Source: Zunongwangia pacifica (GTDB taxonomy: Bacteria; Bacteroidota; Bacteroidia; Flavobacteriales; Flavobacteriaceae). Taken from it: a stretch of 64,000 nucleotides of DNA. Below, in pieces: positions 8,201-18,575 of the stretch. The notes below the pieces were generated by a model, which did no database searches, was not told where the DNA came from, and saw only the letters and a program-made list of their open reading frames with translations. The number at the start of each line of letters is the position of its first letter. The stretch's first letter is position 1. The translations under genes and the position numbers were made by a program. The DNA is taken from the NCBI RefSeq assembly GCF_023499215.1, contig NZ_JAKHSK010000013.1, positions 62,001 to 126,000 on the forward strand, written 5' to 3'.

Positions 8201-10627
8201 TTAGTGCTTTTTATTATGCTCTTCGTCGTCTTTAGAGATTTCTTCTTCATCCTCTGGAGTAGCGATAATTCGCATTGCCGGTTCCTTTAGGGTCTCTTTA
8301 TTGGCGATGCTCCTTTCTAGCGAAAGCAATAAAGAAGGTAGTAACAGTAAGTTAGAAAGCATAGCAAAAAGCAAGGTTGCTGAAACCAGACCTCCCAGGG
8401 CTACGGTTCCTCCAAAGCTACTAATCATAAATACTGAAAATCCAAAGAATAAAACGATCGATGTATAAAACATACTTACCCCGGTTTCCCGAAGTGCTGC
8501 ATAAACCGAGCGTTTAATTTTCCAGTCGTTTGCTTTAAGTTCTTGCCGGTATTTGGCTAAAAAGTGAATAGTGTCATCTACAGATATTCCAAAAGCGATG
8601 CTAAATACCAAAATAGTAGAGGGTTTAATAGGCACGCCTAAGAATCCCATAAGTCCTGCCGTAATTAGTAATGGAAGGAGGTTAGGCACTAAAGAAATTA
8701 AAATCATCCTAAACGATCTAAACATCCAGGCCATCAATAAAGCAATAAGTACAATGGCTAACGATAGGGAAAGCACAAGATTGTGTACTAAATAAGTGGT
8801 TCCTTTTTGGAAAACCAGTGCCTTACCTGTCATGCTTACCTCGTATCGGTCTTCTGGAAAAATCTTATGGATTTTTGGCCAAAGGTTATCTTCGATTTTT
8901 TCCATTTTATCGGTACCAATATCTTTCATAAACGTCGTGATCCTGGCAAACTGTCCGGTAGAATCAACATAGGTATTTACCAGATCATCGTTACCTTTCA
9001 TGTTTTTGGTATACGGTAAAATGAAGTTCTGTTCTTGCGAAGACGGTAATTGGTAATATTTTGGATTACCGTTATAATAAGCCTGTTTGCTGTATTTTAC
9101 CAGTCGGGTAATGGAAAGTGGCTTTGATAATTCAGGTTCTTCGGCAATTAGACCTTCAAGTTCTTCTAGTCTTTTTAAGGTAGAAGATTTTAATACGCCA
9201 CGTGGCCTTTTGGTGTCTACTACAATCTCTAAAGGCATAATTCCGTCGAATTCCTCTTCAAAGAACTTTACATCTTTAAAGAAATCGGCCTGCTGGGGCA
9301 TATCTTCCAAAAGGCTTCCTGAAATCCGAATATTATAAATCCCAATAATGCTAATAGCTAAAAGACCAACAGCGGTAAAATATACCGCTATTCGATGATT
9401 TCGTACCGTTTTTTCCATCCATCCAACAAAACTGCCTATCCACTGTCTGTTAAGGTGTTTTAGGTGTTTCGACTTGGGAACTTTCATATAGCTGTAAATC
9501 ACTGGAATGATTAACAACGAAAGGATAAAGATGGCCACAATATTTATCGACGCAACAATACCAAATTCTTTAAGTAACTTACTTTCGGTTAAAATAAAAG
9601 TTGCAAATCCTGAAGCTGTGGTGATATTTGTCATTAACGTGGCATTACCCACTTTAGCAATAACGCGCTGTAAAGATTTTGCCTGGTTGCCATGTTTTTG
9701 TATTTCCTGTTGGTATTTATTAATTAGGAAAATACAGTTAGGAATACCAATAACAATAATTAGTGGAGGGATAAGTGCGGTTAGAACGGTGATTTCGTAA
9801 TGTAGTAAACCAATGGTTCCAAACGCCCACATAACCCCAATACACACGGTAACCATCGATATTACTGTGGCTCTTATCGATCTAAAAAAGAAGAAAAAGA
9901 TAAGGGAGGTCACCCCCAAGGCAGCAACGATAAATAACCCAATTTCGTCAATGATGTTTTGGGAATTCAGTGTACGAATGTAAGGCATTCCAGAAACACG
10001 AACGTCGATACCGGTTTGCGATTCAAAGTTTTTGATCATAGGATCAAGGTTATCGATCACAAAATCTTTTCTTGCTTTAGAATTTACAATCTCTTTATTA
10101 AGATATAGAGCTGACTGAATGGTATTGGAATGTGCACTATATACCAGGTTTTCATAAAACGGAAGCTTGGTGAAAAGTTCGTCTTCGTAGGTTGCCAGTT
10201 GGAGGCTGTCTGGATTGGCCTCATTAATAAATGGCACCATCTCGAATCGCTTGGGATTTTCAAACTTTTCGAGCTTTTTTAAGTTTCCTATTGAAATAGC
10301 ATAATCTACTTCTGGGAATTTTTGAAGACTATCGTTTAGGGCTTTCCAGGCACGATAATTTTTTTCAGTAAAAAGGGAAGAATCTTTTATTCCCATCACG
10401 ATCAGGTTTCCTTCTTCGCCAAATTTTTCTAAAAAGGCGTTATATTCCTGATTTACTTCGTGATCGTCGGGTAGTAAGTTGGCTTCTGTAAAGGAAAACC
10501 TCATATATTTCCACTGCGAGGCAAAAAATGCAGTAGTGGCCAAAATGAGTAAAATAATGACAATCCTGTTACGTAAAATAAGGCGGGCAACAGAATTCCA
10601 AAAGCCGAACGTAAAAATCTTAGACAT
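8201..10627 (-). CDS. RND/MMPL-type exporter
   Basis: An 808-residue membrane transporter of the RND superfamily (predicted exporter / MMPL type). There are two halves, each with one N-terminal helix, a periplasmic loop and five further helices, giving about 12 TM segments. The second half carries SIAFGISVDDTIHFLAKYRQEL, the GxxxDD proton-relay pattern typical of this subfamily. A highly charged tail (DEEEEISKDDEEHNKKH) ends the protein. There are no adjacent membrane-fusion or outer-membrane factor genes, so this is likely a stand-alone lipid or hopanoid-type exporter; the substrate is unknown. Confidence 0.87.
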   Translation of the reverse strand: MSKIFTFGFWNSVARLILRNRIVIILLILATTAFFASQWKYMRFSFTEANLLPDDHEVNQEYNAFLEKFGEEGNLIVMGIKDSSLFTEKNYRAWKALNDSLQKFPEVDYAISIGNLKKLEKFENPKRFEMVPFINEANPDSLQLATYEDELFTKLPFYENLVYSAHSNTIQSALYLNKEIVNSKARKDFVIDNLDPMIKNFESQTGIDVRVSGMPYIRTLNSQNIIDEIGLFIVAALGVTSLIFFFFFRSIRATVISMVTVCIGVMWAFGTIGLLHYEITVLTALIPPLIIVIGIPNCIFLINKYQQEIQKHGNQAKSLQRVIAKVGNATLMTNITTASGFATFILTESKLLKEFGIVASINIVAIFILSLLIIPVIYSYMKVPKSKHLKHLNRQWIGSFVGWMEKTVRNHRIAVYFTAVGLLAISIIGIYNIRISGSLLEDMPQQADFFKDVKFFEEEFDGIMPLEIVVDTKRPRGVLKSSTLKRLEELEGLIAEEPELSKPLSITRLVKYSKQAYYNGNPKYYQLPSSQEQNFILPYTKNMKGNDDLVNTYVDSTGQFARITTFMKDIGTDKMEKIEDNLWPKIHKIFPEDRYEVSMTGKALVFQKGTTYLVHNLVLSLSLAIVLIALLMAWMFRSFRMILISLVPNLLPLLITAGLMGFLGVPIKPSTILVFSIAFGISVDDTIHFLAKYRQELKANDWKIKRSVYAALRETGVSMFYTSIVLFFGFSVFMISSFGGTVALGGLVSATLLFAMLSNLLLLPSLLLSLERSIANKETLKEPAMRIIATPEDEEEISKDDEEHNKKH

Positions 10628-10647
10628 GCGTAACTTTTAAGCGCGCG

Positions 10648-10655
10648 CAAAGGTA
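10648..10655 (-). promoter_or_regulatory. -7 promoter box for the RND exporter
   Basis: The minus strand reads TACCTTTG, matching TAnnTTTG, 20 bases upstream of the exporter ATG. Confidence 0.45.
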
Positions 10656-10704
10656 ACAAAAGACAACCTAAAAATCAGGTTTTTGGAAATTAAACTCGGC
10701 TAAT

Positions 10705-13164
10705 TTAAAACTTGATGTTTAAGGTGAATTTAAAAGCTAAATTTTGGCTAAAACCGGGAAGATGATAAGCACCATAACGATAAGCGGTAGAAAGCCCAAA
10801 ACCAGAGATGATTTTGTTGATTTCCAATCCAACTTCAGAGTAGGCCTGATCCAGGCTTTTAAAATCGATGTTTTGGTGACGATCCATGTGCCCAATATCA
10901 CCAATGGCATGGCGACTTATTAATACAATTTCTGGTTGAAAGAAATTGGAGAATTTTATAGGTCTTAATTGATGCCTCATGTGCAGCATGGCAAGACGAT
11001 CACTATAAAATTCATTATAATACATGGTTTCGAAACTGGTTTTTCCTGCTACCGAAAATCGTTTTAAAATCGCTTCCTGTCTCGACGAGTTTGGATAGGC
11101 GTAAAACGTATGGGTAAGTGGCAAAGTGCCGGTGGCATAATTTCCTTCTAAAATAAATTCGGTTCTGGAAAGGTCTAATCTTTTAATCGTGTATTCTAAT
11201 TTTAATCCTGTTCTTAGAAAATTAAAATCGCCATCGGCAACATCGGCAAAGCCTTTATCGATTTGTGCCGTGATCCTTGGGAAACGACGCTCGATCAAAA
11301 TAGAACTCTCTGGTGTTTTTAGATATTCACTAAATGGCTCCCAGCTAAAAGAGATTCCTGCGGTACTTATGGTATATTCTTGGTAAAGTTCACCATTATA
11401 TAAAAATTCATAGTCCCTGGCATCAAAAACCTTGGTTTGGCTAAAACGGATTTCAGATGATAATTGTGGGGTTATGCGATGTTCTAATCCAGCATAATAT
11501 TGTTTAAAATTGTAAAAGAAATTAATATTTACAAATCTGGGCTCAATTAAATAAAACTTTGGTGGCGCTTTTAAATAGTCAAAACTAGCTACTTCTTTGA
11601 TATCTTTGGTATAGCCAAATTTTAGATTTGTGCCTGTTAGCTTATTTAAATAAATGCTGGTGTTAATGTTATATTTGATTTTCTGGTCTCCAAAACCGTA
11701 TACAAAATAACCACCAATATTAAATTTATTAGAAAGATGATCATTGGTTTTTCCTCCAATACCCAGTCGGATCCCTTCAAAATTATTATACTTAAAAATT
11801 TTGCTGAGCTGTAGATCCCAAAAAGCGATGGGATAATAACCATTGGCCATTGCTTTTTTAACCTCGATCTTACGTTCAATATTACGGGTTTTGATAATGC
11901 TATCTACATAAATGGCAGTGGCTTCATCTTTACTCGTGTAAGGCTCTTTTCGGTTGGAGTTCCAAAAGGAAGGATCTCGATCATTGGCCTTTTGATCGAC
12001 TACTATTTTTGCTGAAGTTTCTTCTCTTTGTGGTCTGGTGTTCAGTTGATAATCATAGTTTGCCGTAGTGGCATCAAGATAAAGATTGGTATCGATGGGA
12101 TCTTTATTGAAGATACTTGAAATAGATAATCTACGCTGAATAGTGCCTAAAGAAATATTGCCGCCAAATACCGAAATGTCTTTTCCGCCGCTTCCGGGTC
12201 TTATTTTGATATCTCTTTTTTGAAGTAGCCAAACTTTTTCTGAAGTATTAAACTCGTAATCTTCATGGATTTCAAGATCGATTTCCCCAATTAATCGGGC
12301 TTCGGTTTTTTGGATACCGTAATTTAAGGTGTCTAAATAAATGACCCCTTCGAGACCGGCAACAACTTTTTCGCGTTTCGGCTTAAAGTATACCAGATAG
12401 GAAGGTCGCTTTGTATTTATAGTGTCTAAAATGCGATATTCGTAATTTCTGAAAGCATTTTTTGCAAGAGGGCCGGCGTATTCCGTTTGGAAAATAGAAT
12501 ACTCATCTTCATAAAACGAGGTGGGATAAATATCCAGGCTTAGTACATCGTAAATAGGCTTTTTAAAGCCGGCAGTTTTTAAACCTATCACTTCGTCTTT
12601 ACCACCTTGTTTTTGGCTGTAGTTATGTTTTGTGACTTTTTCTGAGAGATATGCCCTGGCAACGTTTACAATGGTTGCGATTTCACTGTTTGTACTATCA
12701 GTAGCAAGCTTAACCGGGTTTTTGTCGTTGTCGATAAGAAATTTAGAGTAGGAGTAGTATTCAAATCCGCCTAAAGCCTTTCGTGGATCATTTATTTCGC
12801 GGTTTTTAATAGCTTTTTCGACAAGTCTGTTTGCAGGATTTCGGGGAGAAGAAATATAAACGGTGTTTAATTTTTCATAATCTGGGTAGAGTTGAAGCAG
12901 GACGGTTTTATTTTCTTCAGAAATGGTAAATTCACGGGTATAAAAGCCTAAATAGGAAACCGAAATTTTTAAGGATTCCTTGCCATTAAGATTAAGCTGA
13001 AAGCTACCATCAATTTTCGATAAAATTGGAGTGTTTTGTGGCAGGGTTATTTTAGCATATCCCAGAGGTTCGCCGGTAATGGCACTAATTACTTTTCCCG
13101 GGATTTGTTGTGCATTGGCAAGAAAACCGGCAATAATAAAAAGAAAGGTAAAAACTAATCGCAT
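10705..13164 (-). CDS. DUF5686 outer-membrane protein with carboxypeptidase-like regulatory domain
   Basis: An 819-residue exported protein with a signal peptide (MRLVFTFLFIIAGFLANAQ). An N-terminal carboxypeptidase-D regulatory-like (CarboxypepD_reg) beta-sandwich follows at about 20-95 (PGKVISAITGEPLGYAKITLP). The long C-terminal region is of the DUF5686 type and ends in beta-barrel-like strands (LAFKFTLNIKF). Such proteins are restricted to Bacteroidota and are thought to sit in the outer membrane; their function is not established. Unlike SusC proteins, it shows no TonB box or plug domain. Confidence 0.82.
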   Translation of the reverse strand: MRLVFTFLFIIAGFLANAQQIPGKVISAITGEPLGYAKITLPQNTPILSKIDGSFQLNLNGKESLKISVSYLGFYTREFTISEENKTVLLQLYPDYEKLNTVYISSPRNPANRLVEKAIKNREINDPRKALGGFEYYSYSKFLIDNDKNPVKLATDSTNSEIATIVNVARAYLSEKVTKHNYSQKQGGKDEVIGLKTAGFKKPIYDVLSLDIYPTSFYEDEYSIFQTEYAGPLAKNAFRNYEYRILDTINTKRPSYLVYFKPKREKVVAGLEGVIYLDTLNYGIQKTEARLIGEIDLEIHEDYEFNTSEKVWLLQKRDIKIRPGSGGKDISVFGGNISLGTIQRRLSISSIFNKDPIDTNLYLDATTANYDYQLNTRPQREETSAKIVVDQKANDRDPSFWNSNRKEPYTSKDEATAIYVDSIIKTRNIERKIEVKKAMANGYYPIAFWDLQLSKIFKYNNFEGIRLGIGGKTNDHLSNKFNIGGYFVYGFGDQKIKYNINTSIYLNKLTGTNLKFGYTKDIKEVASFDYLKAPPKFYLIEPRFVNINFFYNFKQYYAGLEHRITPQLSSEIRFSQTKVFDARDYEFLYNGELYQEYTISTAGISFSWEPFSEYLKTPESSILIERRFPRITAQIDKGFADVADGDFNFLRTGLKLEYTIKRLDLSRTEFILEGNYATGTLPLTHTFYAYPNSSRQEAILKRFSVAGKTSFETMYYNEFYSDRLAMLHMRHQLRPIKFSNFFQPEIVLISRHAIGDIGHMDRHQNIDFKSLDQAYSEVGLEINKIISGFGLSTAYRYGAYHLPGFSQNLAFKFTLNIKF

Positions 13165-13202
13165 ATATTATTCCTGGTGATGGGTTTGTAACAAGTATGC
13201 AC

Positions 13203-13223
13203 AAAAAAAGCCAAATTAGGCTT
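13203..13223 (-). terminator. Possible terminator after frr
   Basis: A short 5-bp stem (13208-13212 with 13219-13223) is followed on the minus strand by a run of seven T, about 60 bases after the frr stop. It is weak because of the short stem. Confidence 0.4.
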
Positions 13224-13283
13224 GCTTACAAACAGTAAAAAGCAACCCCAATTTGACTGTATATAATAAAATTACTTCCATAG

Positions 13284-13838
13284 TTATATGGTCATAATTT
13301 CCTTTTCTTTAGCTTCTAAAATGCTGTCTATTTTAGCGATATATTTATCAGTAAGCTCCTGAATATCTGCTTCTGCATTTTTTTGAAGATCTTCAGAAAC
13401 ATCGGTTTTCTTTAATTCGTTATTGGCGGTTTTACGATCGTTTCTTACACCAACTTTGGCATCTTCAGCTTCAGATTTAGCTTGTTTTACCAGTTGTTTA
13501 CGACGCTCTTCTGTTAACGGTGGTACGCTAATAATTACGCTTTCACCGTTGTTCATTGGGTTAAAACCCAGGTTGGCCTGTAAAATCCCTTTTTCGATAT
13601 TGGGAATACTTCCTTTCTCAAAAGGCTGAACAGAAATTGTTCTGGCATCTGGAGCATTTACGTTGGCAACCTGATTTAAAGGGGTTAAAGAACCGTAGTA
13701 TTCTACCATTACACTTCCTAGCATACTTGGGCTGGCTTTACCGGCTCTAATATTTAGTAATTGCTTGTTAAGGTGAGAGATTGCTTTTTGCATTCCTTCT
13801 TCAGCAGAATCTATAATTAATTCAATTTCCTCGTCCAT
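13284..13838 (-). CDS. frr: Ribosome recycling factor
   Basis: Splits post-termination 70S complexes together with EF-G. The 184-residue protein aligns along the full length of RRF: N-terminal helix (MQKAISHLNKQLLNIRAGKASPSML), central domain II (about 30-105) and C-terminal helices (PLTEERRKQLVKQAKSEAEDAKVGVRNDRK). It lies 35 bases downstream of pyrH, the usual pyrH-frr pair. Confidence 0.97.
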   Translation of the reverse strand: MDEEIELIIDSAEEGMQKAISHLNKQLLNIRAGKASPSMLGSVMVEYYGSLTPLNQVANVNAPDARTISVQPFEKGSIPNIEKGILQANLGFNPMNNGESVIISVPPLTEERRKQLVKQAKSEAEDAKVGVRNDRKTANNELKKTDVSEDLQKNAEADIQELTDKYIAKIDSILEAKEKEIMTI

Positions 13839-13868
13839 GGTGTGTTATTTAAACTGTATCTTCTGGTT

Positions 13869-14576
13869 TTATAAATTTACTTTTGTTCCTACATTCTCTC
13901 CGGTAACTACCTTCATTAGGTTTCCCGGGGTATTCATGTCGAAAACAATGATTGGCAATTCGTTTTCCTGGCTAAGTGTAAAGGCGGTTGTGTCCATTAC
14001 CTTAAGGCCTTTTCTAATCACATCGTCAAACGATATAAAATCAAATTTTGTTGCCTTTTTGTCTTTCTCAGGATCTGCGGTGTAAATGCCGTCCACACGT
14101 GTTCCTTTTAAAATCACGTCGGCTTTTATTTCAATCGCTCTAAGTACAGCAGCAGAATCTGTTGTAAAATAGGGATTTCCTGTTCCCCCTCCAAAAATTA
14201 CAACGCGTCCTTTTTCTAAATGCCTAATGGCTTTTCTTCGTATAAAAGGTTCTGCGACTTCATTAATCTTAATCGCAGATTGTAATCTTGTCTGGATACC
14301 GGCGTCTTCTAGTGCACTTTGTAATGCCAGACCGTTAATTACCGTGGCAAGCATTCCCATGTGGTCACCTTGTACACGATCCATACCGCGACTAGCACCG
14401 GCAACTCCTCTAAAAATGTTACCACCACCAATTACAATCGCTACTTCTACTCCCTGCTCGGTTACAGATTTAACTTCCTCGGCATATTCTGCCAGTCTCT
14501 CGGGATCAATACCGTATTGGCGGTTTCCCATTAGTGCTTCTCCAGATAATTTTAAAAGAACTCTTTTGTATTGCAT
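13869..14576 (-). CDS. pyrH: Uridylate (UMP) kinase
   Basis: Phosphorylates UMP to UDP in pyrimidine nucleotide synthesis; amino-acid kinase fold. The 235-residue protein starts [17 protein letters not shown] and carries the GGGNIFRG nucleotide-binding loop near 55. I chose the ATG at 14576 because the [10 protein letters not shown] motif begins at once, as in other PyrH. An upstream TTG at 14603 would add nine residues but lies in the leader, next to a -7 box. It is followed by frr. Confidence 0.96.
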   Translation of the reverse strand: MQYKRVLLKLSGEALMGNRQYGIDPERLAEYAEEVKSVTEQGVEVAIVIGGGNIFRGVAGASRGMDRVQGDHMGMLATVINGLALQSALEDAGIQTRLQSAIKINEVAEPFIRRKAIRHLEKGRVVIFGGGTGNPYFTTDSAAVLRAIEIKADVILKGTRVDGIYTADPEKDKKATKFDFISFDDVIRKGLKVMDTTAFTLSQENELPIIVFDMNTPGNLMKVVTGENVGTKVNL

Positions 14577-14600
14577 GGCTAGTTTTAAAGATGAGTGCTG

Positions 14601-14608
14601 CAAATATA
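14601..14608 (-). promoter_or_regulatory. -7 promoter box for pyrH-frr
   Basis: The minus strand reads TATATTTG (TAnnTTTG), 25 bases upstream of the pyrH ATG at 14576. This supports that start over the upstream TTG, which overlaps the box. Confidence 0.5.
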
Positions 14609-14761
14609 GCTAATATCTTAATTTGAAAAATCTTATCAATTAAAATTCTAAATCTTAAGAATATTTTAGTATTTAAAAAGCTTGTCAAAGTGTCTTAAGT
14701 ATTTAAAATGGCTGGATTTTTGTTATTTTCAGTTTTATAAAAATTGAAAAAGAAATAAAAA

Positions 14762-15451
14762 ATGATCGGATATTATTTGATAGCAGGGATCATGTTTATC
14801 GTGAGCCTGTACGTAAGCAATAAACTTAAGAGTAAGTTTAAGAGTTATTCCAAAATGCACTTGCAAAACGGAATGAGCGGTAAAGAGATTGCCGAGAAAA
14901 TGTTACGGGATAACGGTATTTATGATGTAAAAGTAATTTCTACTCCCGGAATGCTTTCAGATCACTATAACCCCAGTAAAAAAACAGTGAATTTAAGTGA
15001 AGGGGTGTATTCTCAAAGAAATGCTGCGGCAGCTGCGGTTGCTGCTCACGAATGCGGTCATGCCGTGCAACATGCAAAATCTTACGGTTGGTTAAAAATG
15101 CGAAGCGCGCTGGTGCCTGTGGTAAGTGTAGCTTCTAATTTATCACAATGGGTAATATTAGCCGGTTTGGTATTGCTTTATACCAGTACTTTAGGCCAAA
15201 CGATTTTCTTTATAGGGATTGTGCTTTTTGGATTAGGGACCTTGTTTAGTTTTATTACATTACCGGTAGAGTACGATGCGAGTAATCGAGCTTTGGCCTG
15301 GTTGGAAACCGAAAATATGCTTACAAGACAGGAACATGATGCCGCGAAAGACTCGCTTAAATGGGCAGCCAGGACTTATGTAGTTGCAGCTTTAGGGTCT
15401 TTAGCAACCTTATTATATTTTATTGGAATATTTATGGGATCTCGCGATTAG
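14762..15451 (+). CDS. Membrane zinc metallopeptidase (YugP family)
   Basis: A 229-residue protein of the YugP / zinc metallopeptidase_2 family. It has an N-terminal membrane helix (about 2-20), the zinc-binding motif HECGH at 96-100 inside AAAVAAHECGHAVQH, then two or three membrane helices (about 118-165 and 205-225). The conserved third ligand region is EYDAS near 168. Substrates are unknown in the family. It stands alone, with a terminator 27 bases after the stop. Confidence 0.9.
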   Translation: MIGYYLIAGIMFIVSLYVSNKLKSKFKSYSKMHLQNGMSGKEIAEKMLRDNGIYDVKVISTPGMLSDHYNPSKKTVNLSEGVYSQRNAAAAAVAAHECGHAVQHAKSYGWLKMRSALVPVVSVASNLSQWVILAGLVLLYTSTLGQTIFFIGIVLFGLGTLFSFITLPVEYDASNRALAWLETENMLTRQEHDAAKDSLKWAARTYVVAALGSLATLLYFIGIFMGSRD

Positions 15452-15477
15452 ATCTTTTTTTAAATAGTGGAATTTAG

Positions 15478-15509
15478 AAAGCAGACGAAGACCTCGTCTG
15501 CTTTTTATT
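15478..15509 (+). terminator. Rho-independent terminator after the YugP-like gene
   Basis: A 10-bp inverted repeat (15478-15487 with 15495-15504) with a short loop is followed by a T-rich run. Confidence 0.85.
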
Positions 15510-15564
15510 TTTATAATCAATGGTAATTGCTGAATTATTTTAGGTGTTATACTTCATTATTATT

Positions 15565-15572
15565 TAATTTTG
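15565..15572 (+). promoter_or_regulatory. -7 promoter box for the T9SS-secreted protein gene
   Basis: TAATTTTG matches TAnnTTTG, 30 bases upstream of the ATG at 15602. Confidence 0.45.
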
Positions 15573-15601
15573 AATAATGTGCGATGATCTAAAATGCTCT
15601 A

Positions 15602-18565
15602 ATGAACAATAAACTGTTTTTTTTACTGCTGCTATTTTGTTTTTTTAAACTGAACTTTTACGCCCAAAAGGATATTGCTAGACCTGTTTTTCGAGATTCA
15701 GCTCAAGCCTTTTTTTCGGGGCCTATTACCGAAAGTCGATTGGTTCCTCCAAAAGATGAACATAAAATATATAATCCCAGAAATCGTGGAATAAATAAAG
15801 TGGTACCAGGAAAAGGATATCCTAAGGGCGTTGATGCCGCTTTGCAAAGCAAAAAAGGAGAGATACCATCCAGGGCACCAATTTTAAATTTCGATGCGGT
15901 AACTACCCGTTCTACACCTTCAGACCCTACGGGAGTCGCTGGTTTAAACCATTATTTAAATGCCTGGAATTCGGCGTTTTCAATTTACGATAAAGAGGGG
16001 AATTTATTAATGCCTCCCGTTTCACTAGCGAGTATTGGCGGGGAGTTTGAAAATGAAACTTTAGGAGATCCTATTGTGGTTTACGATCAATTTGCAGATC
16101 GCTATTTAGTAAGCCAGTTTAGCGATACGCCGGAGAGTTTTTTAATTGCCGTTTCGCGTGGGCCAGATCCGGTGAACGATGGTTGGTACACGTATCGTTT
16201 TTCTACAAATAATGTATTGCCAGATTATCCTAAAATTTCGGTGTGGAGTGATGGGTATTATATTACTACAAATAAGAATTCGAATACGGCAGATGAAAGT
16301 CAGGTAATTTACGTGATGGAGCGTGACCGGATGCTACAGGGCGAAACCGCTCAGTTTGTTTCTTTTCCGTTACCGGGAATAGAAACCAATGGTTTTTACA
16401 GTCCGGCTGGTTTTAATGCCATGGGCAGTACGATGCCGCCCAGAGGAAATGCCCCAATTATTTATCTTCAGGACGATGCCTGGGCCGGAGTTCCAGAAGA
16501 TCATTTAAAGATATGGCTGGTAAATGTAGACTGGGAAAATTTAGAGAATTCAACTATAGAGGAGTCTCAGGAATTAGGTTCGGCGAGCGGAGTTTCCCCT
16601 TTTACCGCAACTTTTGATGGTGGTGCTTTTAGCAATCTATCGCAACCGGGAGATACCCCAGAGATTGATGCTTTACAAGCTACGATGATGTATATGACGC
16701 AATATCGAAGATTTGCAGATCACAATTCGGTAGTCATGAATTTTGTGGTAGATGTAGATCCTACTTTGGCCGAGCATGCCGGGATTCGCTGGTACGAGTT
16801 GCGCCAAAATAGTGATGGCGGTAAATGGAGTGTTTATCAGGAGGGGACTTATGCACCCGATAAGAGTGACCGCTTTAGCGGAAGCATCGGTATGGACGAT
16901 CAGGGAAATATAGGTTTAGGTTTTACTGTTTTGGATGATAGTCCCGGCAATCCTATTTATCCTTCTATAAGATATACGGGTAGATATGCCAATGACGAAT
17001 TGGGCGTAATGACGCTAGAAGAACAAAGTTTGGTAGAAGGCCAAAGTCCTAATCCTAGTTCTAGGTATGGTGATTATGCGCACTTAACGGTAGACCCAGC
17101 AGATGGAATTACTTTTTGGCATAATGCTGAATATTTTAAGGGACAAGACAGGATTAACCATATTGGTGTTTTTAGATTGGCTTCAGAATTAATAAGAGAT
17201 GTGGGAGTTACTGAAATTGTATCACCTAACGATGCGACATTGGGAGCAAATGAAAAGATAACAGTGAAGATAAGGAACTTTGGAGTAAGAGCACAATCTG
17301 AGATTCCTGTAAGTTACCGTTTGAATGGCCAGACCGTCACAGAAGTTTATCCAGAAAGTATTGAAGGTTCTTCTTCTGTAGATTTTACTTTTTCCAAAAC
17401 CGCAGACCTTTCTGAAGTAGGACGATCTTATGAAATTGAAGTACAAACAAATTTGGATGGAGATCAAAATACAGTGAACGATACAATTTCAAGGGTAGTT
17501 AGAAACCTTCCGCCTCGCGATGTTGGGGTAACTGCTATTAATGCTCCTATCACTTCAGAAAATCTGGGCACAAATGAAGAAGTATCCATAATCATCGAAA
17601 ATTTTGGGGGCGAAACACAAAGCAATATTCCTGTTTGGTATCAAATAGGAAATAATAATAGGGTAGAGGAAACCTTCCCGGGGACTATTAATGTTGGCGA
17701 AAACGAGGTCTATAATTTTCAGCAAACCGCAGATCTTTCTGTAAATGGTCGTTACAGGTTAAGTTCAGGAACCAACCTTCAGGAGGATTTTGATCCTTCA
17801 AATGATGTAGAAGAAGCTTCAATAGCTAACCTTAATTGTATTCCAGAGGGATCAGATTGTGATTTTGGTGATGGGATTTCTTATTTTCAGTTGGGCGATA
17901 TTCTAAATGAAAGAATTCCCTGTAATAATGGTTATGGTGATTTTGTAAGTTCTTCAACCAATTTAGACCGTTCTCTGCAGACTTTTACAGTAACCTTAGA
18001 AACTTATTTTCAGGCAGAAGCCGATGAAGAAAAATTTTCTATGTGGATAGATTTAGATGATAATGGCGAATTTGATGATGACGAGCGCTTAATTACTTCA
18101 AAAGCCTTAACCCAGCCAAATACATCTTTTGCTTTCGATTTTAGTCTTCCGGATAATGCACCTTTGGGCCAACATTTATTAAGGATTAGAGCAGGTGATA
18201 CCAGATATGATGGCGATTTAAATAGTCCCTGTGATGTGATGACGTATGGAACTACTCATGATTATTCAGTAAATATTACAGATAGTAATTTAGATATCAA
18301 AGATTTTATCCTAAACGATGCCGAACTTATGGTGTTAGATGAATATAACGGGCATTATCGCGTTGTTTTGGAAACCAGTTTTGCAGAGCCGTTACGTATT
18401 ACAGTTCATAATGTGCTAGGGCAGAAGATGCTGGAAAATAAAGTTGAAAACACTGGTGATGGCTATGTTTACGATTTAGATATGTCTTATGCTGCACGTG
18501 GCGTTTATCTGGTAAGAGTAGGCACCCGGAAAGTAGGAAAAGTGAAACGGTTTATCGTGAAATAA
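15602..18565 (+). CDS. Large secreted protein with CARDB, GEVED and T9SS type A sorting domains
   Basis: A 987-residue exported protein. It has a signal peptide at 1-21 and a large N-terminal region (about 60-525) without recognised catalytic motifs; this region resembles beta-propeller-like cell-surface proteins. Two CARDB-type adhesion repeats follow, at about 529-620 and 638-730, both starting with DVGVT. A GEVED domain lies at about 752-893 and includes the calcium-binding-like DLDDNGEFDDDE. The C-terminal type IX sorting domain (about 915-987) has VHNVLGQKML and ends GKVKRFIVK. It is therefore likely carried across the outer membrane by the T9SS and held at the surface or released. A thioredoxin-like gene follows 10 bases later. 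Confidence 0.85.
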   Translation: MNNKLFFLLLLFCFFKLNFYAQKDIARPVFRDSAQAFFSGPITESRLVPPKDEHKIYNPRNRGINKVVPGKGYPKGVDAALQSKKGEIPSRAPILNFDAVTTRSTPSDPTGVAGLNHYLNAWNSAFSIYDKEGNLLMPPVSLASIGGEFENETLGDPIVVYDQFADRYLVSQFSDTPESFLIAVSRGPDPVNDGWYTYRFSTNNVLPDYPKISVWSDGYYITTNKNSNTADESQVIYVMERDRMLQGETAQFVSFPLPGIETNGFYSPAGFNAMGSTMPPRGNAPIIYLQDDAWAGVPEDHLKIWLVNVDWENLENSTIEESQELGSASGVSPFTATFDGGAFSNLSQPGDTPEIDALQATMMYMTQYRRFADHNSVVMNFVVDVDPTLAEHAGIRWYELRQNSDGGKWSVYQEGTYAPDKSDRFSGSIGMDDQGNIGLGFTVLDDSPGNPIYPSIRYTGRYANDELGVMTLEEQSLVEGQSPNPSSRYGDYAHLTVDPADGITFWHNAEYFKGQDRINHIGVFRLASELIRDVGVTEIVSPNDATLGANEKITVKIRNFGVRAQSEIPVSYRLNGQTVTEVYPESIEGSSSVDFTFSKTADLSEVGRSYEIEVQTNLDGDQNTVNDTISRVVRNLPPRDVGVTAINAPITSENLGTNEEVSIIIENFGGETQSNIPVWYQIGNNNRVEETFPGTINVGENEVYNFQQTADLSVNGRYRLSSGTNLQEDFDPSNDVEEASIANLNCIPEGSDCDFGDGISYFQLGDILNERIPCNNGYGDFVSSSTNLDRSLQTFTVTLETYFQAEADEEKFSMWIDLDDNGEFDDDERLITSKALTQPNTSFAFDFSLPDNAPLGQHLLRIRAGDTRYDGDLNSPCDVMTYGTTHDYSVNITDSNLDIKDFILNDAELMVLDEYNGHYRVVLETSFAEPLRITVHNVLGQKMLENKVENTGDGYVYDLDMSYAARGVYLVRVGTRKVGKVKRFIVK

Positions 18566-18575
18566 ATATACGCTT

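Noticed and set aside
8201-10627. Tripartite multidrug efflux (AcrB-type) pump
   Set aside because: At 808 residues and with no membrane-fusion or TolC-like genes beside it, it fits the smaller MMPL-type exporters.
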